Both the position numbers and the translations under genes were made by a program. Positions 20,563-31,753 of a DNA stretch of 64,000 nt are shown here, one piece after another. The DNA is from Tetranychus cinnabarinus (lineage: Eukaryota; Arthropoda; Arachnida; Trombidiformes; Tetranychidae). The notes under the pieces are model-generated. The model saw only the letters and a list, made by a program, of their open reading frames with translations. It searched no databases and was not told where the DNA came from. Position 1 is the stretch's first letter, and the number at the start of each line of letters is the position of its first letter. The DNA lies in NCBI GenBank assembly GCA_022266195.1, contig WHVY01000003.1, positions 5,580,001 to 5,644,000 on the forward strand. The letters are read 5' to 3'.

Positions 20563-21999
20563 GGTAACAGTCTAGTTACACGGACACAAGGAGGAGATTT
20601 TAATTAACACACTTTGTCGACCAATCACAGAAAAGACAATCATATGTTTACTTAAATTTTATTTTTAAAAATAATGATTTTGTTGGTATTTTTATTGTTG
20701 TTTTGTTCAACATTTAATTAATTTACTTGCTGTTCAAGTGGACTAGGAAAGTGACTAGCAATCAGCTCCAGGATTAATTTAAATCTTTTACCATAATTAA
20801 GATTATCAAAATACTTATACTTAAAACAATGTTCATCAAAATATTCTTGTTTTGATTGTCTATTGGCCTCTTTCGGTATGTTACCTTTAACACTTTTCCA
20901 AAATCTTTCTATTTTTTGAGTATTTATTTCTTCGTTAATTGGGTCAACGAAATTGATTGAATGGTTGATAGTCTCATGTTCATATCCGAGTGAGTTAAGA
21001 TCTACATAGCCTCTCCAACAATCTGTAATTATTTTGGTTCCTTCTTTGACCCAATGTTGAATTAATTGATTCAATGTCTCTTTGTTTCTTCTTTCAACTA
21101 GTTGAAAAAAACAATTCTTAGAACCTCTTTCCACTCCACCAACAATCCAAATCGATTCACTTTCATTAGCCAATAGTCTGCCAACATTTGATTTTCGTTT
21201 AAAAATTTGAGATTCGTCAATTTCGACGACTTTACCAATACCACCAATTTCAAAGTTGTTGCTTCTCCAATGTAAACCAGAAATTTTTCTCAATTGTTTA
21301 AAAATTTCGCCGGTTGTTTGTTTGGTACTACCGGTTAAACCAATTACTTTTTTATTCCTAATCTCTGTACACCATAAGAAGACCAGATAAAGATTATCAA
21401 TCACAGACAGTCTAGATTTTTCAAACCATGTCCCTTTAGTTGGTGAAATTTTTTTTTTACACTTCGAGCATCGATAAATATAATTTAATTTTGAGGTGGA
21501 ACAAGTTATTTTGTGAAGTAATCCAGTGCAACCAGGAGAGAGATTACAATTATATTCATCTTTAGATGCTACTAAGTTGATATCTTGTATAAATTTCAGT
21601 CCTTTGATATTTCCATCACTTGGATCACTCAACTTCACTTGCAAAGTAAGTAAATTTAAATTTTGAAAAAATTCATTGCTTAAATCCATTACATTAAATA
21701 AAATTAAATTAACACTTTTTTAATTTACTCTAATTTTCAGGTTACCTGACAAGATAACCACTTGCTTCTGTGTCATCTTATGACAATCAAACGATAACTC
21801 AACACATGTTTCTTCTTTTTGTGAAAATTGTTTTTCTATTTTTTTCTTGATTATTTTAATCATTTAGTGTTAAAATATATTCGGTTTTTTATTATTGTGA
21901 TTGTAGCTGTGATCTGGATTTAAAAAGCTCACCGTGATTGGATAATGATTTAAAAGTCTTGTTGGTTACGCCTTGTGTCCGTGTAACTAGACTGTTACC
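20563..21999 (-). mobile_element. Merlin-superfamily DNA transposon, apparently complete
   Basis: A 1437-bp element with perfect 29-bp terminal inverted repeats (20563-20591 and 21971-21999, starting GGTAACAGTCTAGTTACACG) and an 8-bp target duplication GAATTTTC (20555-20562 and 22000-22007). It encodes one transposase. Identical termini and an open transposase suggest recent insertion. It lies in duplicated sequence upstream of a Gr fragment. Confidence 0.93.
20718..21689 (-). CDS. Merlin transposase (IS1016/IS1595-type DDE)
   Basis: 323 aa. The N-terminal part has a Cys cluster (C48, C54, C63, then C74-x2-C77 in YRCSKCKK), a probable zinc-binding DNA-recognition motif. The catalytic triad is D158 (VEIDES), D223 (ITDCWRGY) and E261 (QKIERFWKSVK), a D-x64-D-x37-E spacing as in ISXO2-like and Merlin transposases, which cut and paste their own element. 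The length is normal for the family and no stops or frameshifts are present. It sits alone between the inverted repeats, so the element may be autonomous. Confidence 0.92.
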   Translation of the reverse strand: MDLSNEFFQNLNLLTLQVKLSDPSDGNIKGLKFIQDINLVASKDEYNCNLSPGCTGLLHKITCSTSKLNYIYRCSKCKKKISPTKGTWFEKSRLSVIDNLYLVFLWCTEIRNKKVIGLTGSTKQTTGEIFKQLRKISGLHWRSNNFEIGGIGKVVEIDESQIFKRKSNVGRLLANESESIWIVGGVERGSKNCFFQLVERRNKETLNQLIQHWVKEGTKIITDCWRGYVDLNSLGYEHETINHSINFVDPINEEINTQKIERFWKSVKGNIPKEANRQSKQEYFDEHCFKYKYFDNLNYGKRFKLILELIASHFPSPLEQQVN

Positions 22000-22072
22000 G
22001 AATTTTCATTGACTTCTTATAAACTTGCTCATTCAACTTCAATTTACGTTTTAATAGATCATTGATATAATT

Positions 22073-22210
22073 ATGATGTTATTAACAAGCAGTGATAATA
22101 AATCAGTGCCCGAAATTGGTAAAGGCATTAAAATATCCAGTATCTTTACGGTTATTGTCGACAAAAAGAATCAAAAGACTCAGTACTTTCTATTGGCAAC
22201 TGTTGAATAA
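22073..22210 (+). pseudogene. Inverted 5' fragment of a Gr gene
   Basis: Codes MMLLTSSDNKSVPEIGKG and on to QYFLLATV, almost identical to the first ~44 residues of the Gr copy C pseudogene but on the opposite strand. It then breaks into unrelated sequence with a stop. About 65 bases of matching upstream sequence precede it (from ~22008). An inverted duplication made it; it cannot code a receptor. Confidence 0.9.
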
Positions 22211-22288
22211 CGAACTAACAAACTTGATAGATATCCCAAATATTTTTAAAAATTTTAAATGCAAACATGTTTTGTTTCAACTATTATT

Positions 22289-22360
22289 GGTTCCATGGTG
22301 TAATGGTTAGCACTCAGGACTTTGAATCCTGCGATCCGAGTTCGACTCTCGGTGGAACCT
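22289..22360 (+). tRNA. tRNA-Gln (anticodon TTG)
   Basis: 72 nt cloverleaf. Acceptor GGTTCCA pairs with TGGAACC, the D arm contains TGTAATGGTTAGCA, the anticodon stem CAGGA/TCCTG encloses CTTTGAA (anticodon TTG), and the T arm is CCGAG-TTCGACT-CTCGG. The discriminator is T. No intron. A polymerase III promoter is provided by the internal A and B boxes. It lies in a segment duplicated at 24.95-25.19 kb. Confidence 0.95.
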
Positions 22361-22911
22361 CCATGTGATAAATTTTTCGTTCTTAATTGAACTTTTTCTC
22401 GAAATTGAAAAAAAGAAAGTTTTAACGGATGAAAAGCCTTCGTTGAAAAGGATAACAAAGATCTTTGGTTTAATCAACATAAATCATTATCAAATGATTA
22501 CTTTTCCTGAAGTCGAATTCTCTAGCTTTCCGCAATTTTCTCGCTTTTGTGGTTTTAGGTTATCAAGTTGAGCTGTAGTTCATTCTCTTTATTGCTATAA
22601 CATACTACTGGAATCTTAAATTTTGAAATTCTATTAAAGTGACACGAAAAATGACGCGAAAGTCCATTGTTAAGCTCATGGACTAAAATAAAATCAGAAT
22701 CAACACATTAACATTATTCATACATGCTTAATTGAAATCTCAAATCCTTTATTGCAAGCATTAACAGAAAATGATATCGAATCTAAACTTACTCGTAAAG
22801 ACTTATTGATTTGAAGACAGCGGTAAGGCATCAACGAAAAGCCAATTACTTGGAATATTTGCTGATTAAAGTTAACCATTGAAAGTAAGAACAGTAATGA
22901 GCTGTCAAAAT
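22361..22911. other. Spacer between tRNA-Gln and Gr copy C
   Basis: The first ~110 bases match the flank of the second tRNA copy (25093-25180). No gene is seen. Confidence 0.4.
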
Positions 22912-24660
22912 TTATGGTTTATTTTCTTTGAAATACAGAAAGTTTTGCTTGATGAAACTCTGAGCAGTTTCTTTAATTTTGGAATCTTTAGCGTTCTTGG
23001 TTGGATTGTGATTTAATTGTTGGAAATGCTAAAATGAATGTTATATTAATATAAAGAGTGACCAATGAAGTGACAAACGAGCCTGTAATGGTGAACAAAT
23101 TTGCAAATGTCAGTCCAATAGCGTTACGACCCATTCTGTACATTAGGAATGCAGTCTGGAAGATAATTCATAAATAAAGATAAAGGTCAATATAGTCAAA
23201 TAAAGATCAACATGCAGATCAGTTACAGTTAATCTAATAACTTTTCTAATATCTAATAATAGCTTTTACTTAATTCAAAAAATAAACTCAACACTTATTG
23301 TTTTGATATTTGGTAACATTGAGCTCATGATAATTTTCTCGATTAATATCACTGATATGCCGTTAAAGTGGAAGTAAATATTGTTAATATTAACAAGCTA
23401 ACCTCACGAATCGATAATTAATTGGTTTATAATTCTGTTTTATGATGGTAAAATGATAAATACCACCTTTCTATTTAGATTTGTAACAGCAATAAAGTCT
23501 CTGCAGTCAATTGCTTTGCAATGACTCAACTAATAAGTGCTCTTGTTGGGCAGTAAAAGTTACAAGTTTCAGCATACAAATCAACAATGGATTTTATAAA
23601 TACCCATGAAAACATATGCAAGTTTATCAATTCGTTAGGTTGTTAGCAAAATCAAATGAAATAGACTTGCGGCTATTGATAATTTCAGATTACAATGGGC
23701 TTACCTCTGCGATATGATTTAAAGAGTTCTTTGTGAAGGATAATTGATATGGTGAAAGCCATTTGATGCCAGATTGTTAATTTTAACCGCATTATATGTG
23801 ATGAAAGCAGTCATCGACATAACAGCAATCAGTATACTCATTGAAATGAAATAATCAGTTAATGTATCTGATAGGTAAATGATATGATAAAGGTCAATTA
23901 AAATGAATAAGACATACAAAGAGAAAGAAGTGGCCAAAAAATATCGAATAAACTGGTCAGCTTTACGTGTCAATTGTGAACCAATAGAGTGCAGCAAACG
24001 AATTGATCTCATGTTATCTTCAGTTGAATCGGGATGCTTAATTAGATATGCAAGTCGTTGGTTTACGCGAGTAAATACGGATCAAATTAAAAGTGCCAAT
24101 TGAATCGGGAAATCAGTAACGAGTCCGATTAAAGCGGAGTAAGTCAAACTTACACAAGTTATTAAGATGAACTCGTGAGCATCTTTTGGTTTAAAATTAA
24201 GATCAGATTGGTAGATGAATAAAGTAGCTGGTACTGTGAAAATACCATTAATGACACAAATAAAGCGACGATACTTTCGAAGTTGACTTTTAATATTATT
24301 GATAGTCTCTTGGTCATTTTCTAAACCCGTTTGAGACCAAATTTCTTTAAATTCAACAAATCGTTTCCAATCACACATAAATAGCAGGAAAAAGTACACA
24401 TTGATGACTGAAAATCCGTTTAAAAATTGCAGAATGCATAGATTTTTTTCAGCTAAAGTTTCGGAGGTCAAGAAGTTTTTATAAGCAGTATACATGATGA
24501 ATGATCCAATTAACGAGGCCAGAAACAAAACAGTTGCCAATAGAAAGTACTGAGTCTTTTGATTCTTTTTGTCGACAATAACCGTAAAGATATTGGATAT
24601 TTTAATGCCTTTACCAATTTCGGGCACTGATTTATTGTCACTGCTTGTTAATAACATCAT
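22912..24660 (-). pseudogene. Gustatory receptor copy C, pseudogene
   Basis: Exon 1 24660-23705 and last exon 23155-22912 align along their whole length with copies B and D. Two lesions are present: TGC to TGA at ..LALLI[C]SVFTRV (about 24081), and a 4-base deletion turning HHTYSLSF into HHINYPS (about 23748). The last exon also has a 6-base insertion in TM7 (TLYINITF). Its TFILAF/QQLNHNP tail shows the same +1 shift as the other copies and stays open to ENKP (stop 22912-22914). Otherwise well preserved, so inactivation looks recent. Confidence 0.9.
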
Positions 24661-25034
24661 AATTATATCAATGATCTATTAAAACGTAAATTGAAGTTGA
24701 ATGAGCAAGTTTATAATAAGTTATGATCACTTATATGAATATGATATCATTATTATTGCTCAAGTTTGGTTGTATCAAGATTTGTTTTACTGATAGAAAA
24801 TAGAATTCAGTATAGACAGAATGTAATTCATTGCTGCTATATTAGTCAGTCTGAAAACCATTTTGTAAATCAAGGTTCGCTTGAGATAACATGATTCTTG
24901 ATTTAAATAGTTGAAATTTTATTGTGATTTTTGGTTCTAATACTGAAAGAATTGAATAACGAACCTACTTGATGCAATTATCGAAGATGTCTTTAATTTT
25001 GAATACGAACACAAGTTTTGTTTCAACTATTATT

Positions 25035-25092
25035 GGTTCCATGGTGTAATGGTTAGCACTCAGGACTTTGAGTTCGACTCTCGGTGGAACCT
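25035..25092 (+). pseudogene. tRNA-Gln pseudogene with 14-base deletion
   Basis: Identical to the tRNA at 22289 except that 14 bases are missing after ACTTTGA, removing the 3' half of the anticodon stem and the 5' half of the T arm. Flanking sequence is also duplicated (TTTGTTTCAACTATTATT before, ATGTGATAA after). It cannot fold as a tRNA. Confidence 0.92.
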
Positions 25093-27623
25093 TCATGTGA
25101 TAATTTTTCGTTCAAAATCGAACTTTTTGTCATAATTTAAAAAACAGCGAGTTTTGTTTAATGGATGAAAATTCTTTTGTGTATTCTCTTAATTATCGGA
25201 GCGTACCAAAGCTAAGCAAAGATTTTTACTCAGCTATGCCATTTTAAAAATCCACTTTTTGGTTGCTTTTAATCACGTTTACGGACAAACCACTTGCCCG
25301 ATTACTTTTAAACTAACTTAGATACATATTGTTTTTAGACAAAAACCTTGGATGTATCAAATTTTCAAGGTCATCAAAGGTTATTTGTCGGAATTCCGAC
25401 CTATGACCTTTAGAGGTCATTTGACCCCGCGTTTTGATGCTAAGTGGAAATCTACTTTTGGCGTCTGCTGTGTTTCGTTTGATTATCATGGCAAAACAAT
25501 TTGATTATATTTTGTTACAACGAAGAGATCTTTTCGTTACTATTCCGCATATGGTTCCAAATTTTTGAAGGGTCGGGCCGAGGATGCTGGTGCTTTTCGT
25601 TTATTTCAGAATATTCGCCGTTTGTTTCCTACTCTTTTAATGGCAAGTCTTTTCTTTTTATTCTGAGAATTTTTAGAGCCTTTGTAAAGTTTCTGTTCTT
25701 AAATTCCGCTTCTTTTTCTCAAAGATTTCTTAAATATTATATATTATATTGAAGATTATCTTATCTTAAAGATAATATATAACCTACTATATTGTAGGTT
25801 TTCCGAATGTTAGATGCCATTGTTTTTTAATTTACGCAGTTGTTCCCTTGTTACATTCTCCTCCTCACATCTTTTGGAGGCTTACGGAAAATTATCCATG
25901 GATCGTAATGATGGCTCTTTTATTGTTAATCCTTTTCTCACGATGTGATCCTGAGGTTTCTGGTTTTTGGACTAATTTGTTTTTTAAATTGTTTTTGACT
26001 ACTACAACGTGACTATCTCAACAAGTTATTATATTCTACTCCTGGAGGTTGGGAATCCATGGCTTATTCCGATATACTTTTCAAGTTGGTTTTTGAAAAC
26101 CTGGTTGACGTAATATCTTCTATTTTAGATTTAACGCTACCTATTTTCGTGGTAGATGTAATGTAGTCTTACTTACTGATTTGTGCAAATTTGAAATTAA
26201 TCTTAATTACTTTCAACCAAGATTTGATAGCCAAAGGCTAGAAAAATTGTTGATTTTATTTTATTAATGACTTGTATTAACTAAACTTTCTTTTTTGCAT
26301 TTAAAGATCCAGCTCCTTCTATCTTCAGCCTTTGCTGAATCGGTTAAACATAAGTGGCATAGATCCATTCAGTTCTGCTTTTCTGCTTGAGTTAGTGTAT
26401 TGAATAAATTATATTTCAATCCTTCAAACTCTAAAGATCTTAATCAATTGAATTTTCAGTTCCAAATATTTCTGATAATATGGACGAGGGAATATGATCT
26501 TGTTGTTTCGAAATTATAGATTATCATAAAAATTGATCTGTGAAATTGTGACATTTTTTAATCAAGATCAGCGAGTTGATACACTTGATGTAGATTCAAG
26601 CGAGAAATCCATAGATTGTAAACACCTCACTGTTAAGGATAAATAAATCTCGTTGAAAAAAGCTTGATAAAAAATTTAAAGAGATGTTACACAGGACAAG
26701 AAATTGTAGTGATGGGTGGACTAGAATGGTAAACAATTTTTCCTTGTCTGAAGTCCTAATTATTAAAATGACAGGCACCCGAAAAGCTCTTTTAAACGGA
26801 AGCAAACTACATGGATATGTAGTTCGAGAAATCGCAAAGAACTTAGTCGGCACCGAACGTTTGTGAATAACAAAAATAGTTAATCCGCTATAGAGAACTT
26901 GACCGTTAAGCAGAAAACAACTATTCGGCAAAAATGATTGAGAAAATTTAAAACGTAAGAAGTTATTGACATTGATTTAAATAATTTAATTGAATTGAAT
27001 TCCATACTAACTAAGATTTTTTCATTTAATTTATAAGGCATATTAAATACAATCACTCAAGAGCTTCTTTCCAATACAGACGAGTGGTATTACCTCGTTG
27101 TTTTGTCTACTAATCAGCTTTGATTAGATATCAAGAGAGGTGAGGCAACAAAAGACAAGAAGGGAATAGAATTTGTTAGAAGATGCAAAATGCGAGACTC
27201 GCAATACTCACATGCTTAAATTCGATACAATATTTAATTTTTGCGAGTACTTTCTCGTTAGTTTTTCAACAGTTCGAATTATGCGATTAATTACGATTAC
27301 GTGATTAATTAAAGATCCTTTATATCCTGTGGTTTTTTTTATTCAGGAAAAAACAGAAAAGATTATGAAATATTATGGTGACAAGTTTTAAATATGCTGA
27401 ATATTTATAAAAGTTATCTATTAAGAATTCAATTGTAAAATGTAATGCAGTAGATAAGCTTTAGTTCAATTATGTTAATTCAAAAAGACATTGAGTTCTG
27501 GTTAGCAGAAAAAAACCAGTTCGATTGACAAACTTATTTATATAGATATGATTGAAACATTAATAGAGTATGAATTCGATGATAGCTATGACCGTGCACT
27601 TGTAGTGTTCAAATATACAAATT
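25093..27623. other. Region without recognised genes
   Basis: About 2.5 kb. The first 90 bases belong to the tRNA-bearing duplication. ORFs of 60-111 codons around 26.6-26.9 kb overlap on both strands and carry no motif I recognise. The region 25.3-26.2 kb is less AT-rich than its neighbours and might be an old unrecognised transposon. Confidence 0.35.
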
Positions 27624-28010
27624 TCATTTTATTACAATGCTCAACACAAACAATTTTTGGTGCGTACAAAAATAGGGTTTTTTTGTAGCTAACTTCGATA
27701 AATCAGGTTCCTCCGTTATCCTGATAGCGCAATTTGATTTGCGTTTCTTATCGCCATTTATGTGCCTCATGACCTTCCTCTTTTCTCCCGACTCAAAACT
27801 TATATGATAATATGAGCAAGCATAAACCCTTTTTCCACGACTCGCTGTCTTTTTTGCTTCAGTTTTTTCCATCAATTCATCAATTGTTAGGTTTATTTGG
27901 GTCCCGTTCACACGATGAGGTTACACTCCTCGGTATCATCACTCCCGTCATCCTCAATGTAAGAAGCGTCGGCATACCATCGAGATGAACAAGTTACCTT
28001 TTTTAACCTT
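27624..28010 (-). pseudogene. Unrecognised coding relic, possibly transposon-derived
   Basis: A stretch of 95 codons begins near 27911 without an ATG start (GTG). It carries a Cys/His set (YACSYYHISF..H..C..C.H), lysine-rich. Just upstream in another frame lies an acidic stretch (ASYIEDDGSDDTEEC), so one broken ORF is likely. It could be the N-terminal zinc-finger region of a transposase, but I cannot name a family. Confidence 0.3.
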
Positions 28011-28292
28011 CTATGGTGGTAATATGATGGGTTTCAACATCATATTCAACTTCATCGTGTGTACATTTCATTTTCTGGAAATATAAAATAAAATATTAAA
28101 AACATTTAGCAGAAGGCTTTGTAGAAAAGCTTCCCTTTGGTGGCCTTTCCCCCCTAGTAAAACAAAAAAAAGAGGTGTAAAAATTAAATTTTTACTCGTG
28201 TAGATTGAAAATACGACTTCTTGCGTTTTTGCTTTTGAAATCTTTGTATTGAATCAACTTTCAACTTCTTTTGCTTCATTTTAAGTCTAAAA

Positions 28293-28690
28293 ATGGCTGA
28301 TGTAACTTTATCTTTGAGTAAACAAAGAAAATTAATTTGTGTCAACCATTCTGAGCTTTCTTTATACAATTGTGCTGAGCAATTGAAACTGTTTGGGATC
28401 AGTGAAAGAACGGTGTATAGAGTCGGCAAAAATGTTATGATAAGCCACTCTCAAATCATGTTAATTGTGGGTCAGTTAAAATGGATGCTAGAAAGATTGC
28501 GTCATATAAACGAACCGCCGAAAATTGTGACAAAAGTGAAAGCCTTTTAGTTGCAAAGTTTGGTATTTTCAAGTTTTATTTTATTTATTTGCTGGAAAAA
28601 TTCAAAATTGACACATTCTCAAATGTAGATGCGCCTAAATCGGCACCAACAACAAAGACAATTTGGTCGCCTCGAGCTTGTCTTCTGATC
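28293..28690 (+). pseudogene. Helix-turn-helix-like fragment, probable transposase relic
   Basis: Starts MADVTLSLSKQRKLICVN and contains an HTH-like stretch (CAEQLKLFGISERTVYRVGK). The reading then continues in a second frame (DARKIASYKRTAENCDKSESL), so there is a frameshift near 28470. No catalytic domain follows, and the next element begins at ~28720. Confidence 0.35.
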
Positions 28691-28719
28691 CATTGAAAGT
28701 TAATGGTTATCGTTACATA

Positions 28720-29053
28720 ACTGACAAGGAAACCACGCGAGTTGTCTAGAAGGGATTTGAATACGACTTTTTGTATTCGATAGAGCTGATTAAGTTATGA
28801 AATAATGAGATGGGTTTTGCCTGTACAGCAACTGGTTCCTAAGATATTTTAGTTTAAAATTTTGGTAGTTTTATTATAATGAGGTAGAAGAGGAGGGTTA
28901 ATGTGAGCCGAGAGGTGGCGCAGTGAGGAAAGGGTTGGATGAAGAAGATAAAGGTTATGGGTTCGAATCTCGGTGTTGGCATTTTTTTTCAAACTTTAGT
29001 TAAACATTTAAATATTATTTTTAATGTATTTTTATGTTATTCAAATGATATTT
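28720..29053 (+). repeat. Left terminal inverted repeat of the pogo-like element
   Basis: Matches the reverse complement of 31039-31373 almost perfectly. It holds the tRNA-like module at 28907-28980. Confidence 0.88.
28907..28980 (+). other. tRNA-like module with A/B boxes inside the left inverted repeat
   Basis: A box-like TGGCGCAGTGA at 28916 and B box-like GGTTCGAATCT at 28960-28970. The ends GCCGAGA and TGTTGGC can pair except for one mismatch. The anticodon region does not fold convincingly and the T stem is imperfect, so it is a degenerate or derived tRNA. It is followed by a T8 run (28983-28989), a polymerase III stop. Confidence 0.5.
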
Positions 29054-29349
29054 GAAGCTCATTCAAATAAGTTTGACACTATTTAAAGCATTTAATCCTG
29101 AATTTTATCAATTTTTCGGTAATCTGCATCAGTATATCAGTAAAGGGATAAGTGTGTTATATAAGCTGAAAACTTACTTCAATATCATATGTTTCTTTGT
29201 TCCTTTTTTAATATTCGCCATCTTATTTTGGTTGAAAGTTATTTACATTTGTTTAGTTTTAATTACTTATAAAGTGCTTTTAATTTTCCAAAGTTTTTTA
29301 CTGTTCACTTTCATTGTTTTACTTTTACCTATTTTGAATCAATTCAACA

Positions 29350-30941
29350 ATGATCAACCCAACAAATGATGTGAATCGTCTTTCTAATAAGTGTGAAACC
29401 TCAGAAATAAGATCAACAGTTATTACCACCGAGGAAATTGAATTTGCCAAGCTTTTGTGGGAATTGCTTTGGGGAAAAAATGGTAATGGTGAATGCGAAG
29501 TGCAAGAGGATGTTTGTCTTTATGATGAAGAAACTCCAGAGGATTCATCAGATTCTGAGGATAGTGATAGTGATGGTGCTTCTTCTTCTTCATCCTCTTA
29601 TGTCCTATCACCGGTTAAAAAACCAGTTCCTTTGCAAAAGGAATTTAAACTTGAGCAAATGAAAAGAATTATTGAATATTGTGACAAATATGGAACTACA
29701 TCAACTTTGAAACGTTACGCAAAACTGAACAATGATAACAAAAAAATTCAACGAATAAGAGAATACCTCGAAAACGAAGGTAACAGATTGAGTAAATTGA
29801 ATTCAGTCAAATCGATGATATATTTAAAGTTCCGAGCGAATCGTGAATCATTTTTACCAGTTCATGATTATGATCTGCATACTTGGGCTATGCAAGCAGG
29901 TAATACATTACAGCTGCCAAAATTCGTTGCATCAAATACTTTCATCAGAAGTCTTAAAAGTGAATTCAAAATATCATCACGAAAAGTTACTAAATTCATA
30001 ACAAAAAAGACTCATACAAATGAAGAAAAAAAAAACAATCAGCCATTGATTTTGCCAAAAAAGTGAATGAGCTAAAGCAAAATATTAGCAACGATGATGT
30101 TTGGAACACTGATCAGTCTGGTTTCAATTATGAAATAACTTCAAATAGAACTTTGAGTAACAAAGGAGAAAGAGACACTTATCTTCTTGTTCAAAATTGC
30201 AACTCGCTAACTCACTCATACACCATTCAAGTTTTAATTTCTAATGCTGGTAAACTAGCTCCAAATTTATTCATTTGTTTCCAAGAGCCTGCAGGTAAAT
30301 TTGGACCACAAATCAGTAGAGCCATAGAGTCAGGAAAGCCGCCTGATGTAGAAGTTACATGTACAACAAGCCGTAAAATGACTAAAAAAACCTTGCGCAC
30401 TTGGGTTAAAACTTGCTTCAATCCTCTTTGTCACTCTAATACCTTATTGCTTCAAGATTCATGGTCAGCTCGAAAAGATATGGAGATTTATCGCAAAGAG
30501 TTGGATAACTTTGTCCGGGTAAAAATTGAAACCATTCCTCCGAAAGCAACAAAATATTGCCAACCCCTTGATGTTTACTTTTTCAGACAGTATAAACTGT
30601 TTACCAGACGTTTTCAAGATGCAGTAAGACGCGCAGTCGGTGATGAAGCTGTAAGCAAGTTAAATGATCGTATTTTCATAATGTCGATGCATTCCTTTAT
30701 TTATAACCAATTATCAGCACCAATTTACCATCAAATGCTACTTTATGCTTGGAAAGCTTCTGGTTATACTATTTCAGAGGAATTAACATCAGTTTTTGAA
30801 ATTAATTCCGATAGCAGCTTCGAGGATTGCTCTATTTCAGGCTGCAGTTCTCTTATGTTTACAAAATGTTGTTATTGTCGAGCATACTTATGCTGCAAAC
30901 ACTGTCTTACTCCTCTTCATCTTTGTAATTTTGCTCGATAA
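29350..30941 (+). pseudogene. Pogo/Tigger-like transposase with a one-base frameshift
   Basis: First part 29350-30066 (238 codons): acidic Asp/Ser region, a putative HTH and a CENP-B/Tc5-type HTH (FIRSLKSEFKISSRKVTKF). Second part continues to 30941 in another frame with the DDE_1 catalytic core: WNTDQSGF, LLLQDSW and QPLDV supply the three acidic residues, about D17, D132 and D170 of the 292-codon part. A Cys-rich tail follows (KCCYCRAYLCCKHC). The frames join at an A10 run (30026-30035); one base fewer there would restore a single ORF of ~540 aa. Either a recent loss or slippage expression is possible. Confidence 0.85.
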
Positions 30942-31038
30942 TTGGTTAATCCCCCATTAATATTAATATTTAACCTAAATATACTTGATATCTTTCATAA
31001 TCTTCAATGCAACATTTATAATTAACTAAAAATTGTCA

Positions 31039-31373
31039 AAATATCATTTGAATAACATAAAAATACATTAAAAATAATATTTAAATGTTTAACTAAAGTT
31101 TGAAAAAAAATGCCAACACCGAGATTCGAACCCATAACCTTTATCTTCTTCATCCAACCCTTTCCTCACTGCGCCACCTCTCGGCTCACATTAACCCTCC
31201 TCTTCTACCTCATTATAATAAAACTACCAAAATTTTAAACCAAAATATCTTAGGAACCAGTTGCTGTACAGGCAAAACCCATCTCATTATTTCATAACTT
31301 AACCAGCTCTATCGAATACAAAAAGTCGTATTCAAATCCCTTCTAGGCAACTCGCGTGGTTCCCTTGTGAGTC
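31039..31373 (-). repeat. Right terminal inverted repeat of the pogo-like element
   Basis: Inverted copy of 28720-29053, including the tRNA-like module. Confidence 0.88.
31112..31185 (-). other. tRNA-like module inside the right inverted repeat
   Basis: Exact inverted copy of 28907-28980 as far as I can read, pointing inward toward the transposase. Confidence 0.5.
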
Positions 31374-31694
31374 ATATTTTCTTCTTTCTGGTAAGGCAAC
31401 CAAACATTTCCTTTCATCTGATCGTAAATCTGTTCCTGATAATGTTGTTAAAATTTAACATATTCAATAATGAAGTTATCCCTTAATAAAAAAAAAGATT
31501 ACACTTTATTTAGGGGTTAACTTGTAGGTACGTTGGTTACACTTATTACCAAAAACTAAAACTAGAACTAGTCATAGGCATTTTTACATTTTATGTTTTA
31601 TATTTTTCTCATTTCATCTTCATCCTCATCTTCATCTTCATCTTCATCACCAACATCTTGTTTAGTAGCCTAATAAGGCTATATCCTAAAATAA

Positions 31695-31753
31695 GTTTTA
31701 GCCTTGTTTTGAGAGTTGGTAAGATTAGCTTGCCAACTCTCTTATTTTTAGCA
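31695..31753 (+). repeat. 59-bp hairpin repeat, copy 1
   Basis: Same 59 bases as at 32914-32972, apart from one or two changes near the first base and within the stem. The core is a 13-bp stem (GAGAGTTGGtAAG / CTTGCCAACTCTC) around ATTAG; here one pair is T-G. Confidence 0.85.

Larger units (their letters stand above)
28720..31373 (+). mobile_element. Pogo-like (Tc1/mariner) DNA transposon with ~334-bp inverted repeats
   Basis: Long inverted repeats at 28720-29053 and 31039-31373 differ at only about four places by eye. Between them lies a plus-strand transposase in two frames. Each repeat includes a 74-nt tRNA-like module. TA dinucleotides lie near both outer ends, but precise ends are uncertain. 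Near-identical arms imply a recent insertion. Confidence 0.85.

Noticed and set aside
28907..28980. A functional tRNA gene in the pogo-like element
   Set aside because: The anticodon arm does not fold to a 7-base loop and the T stem has mismatches, so I list it only as tRNA-like.
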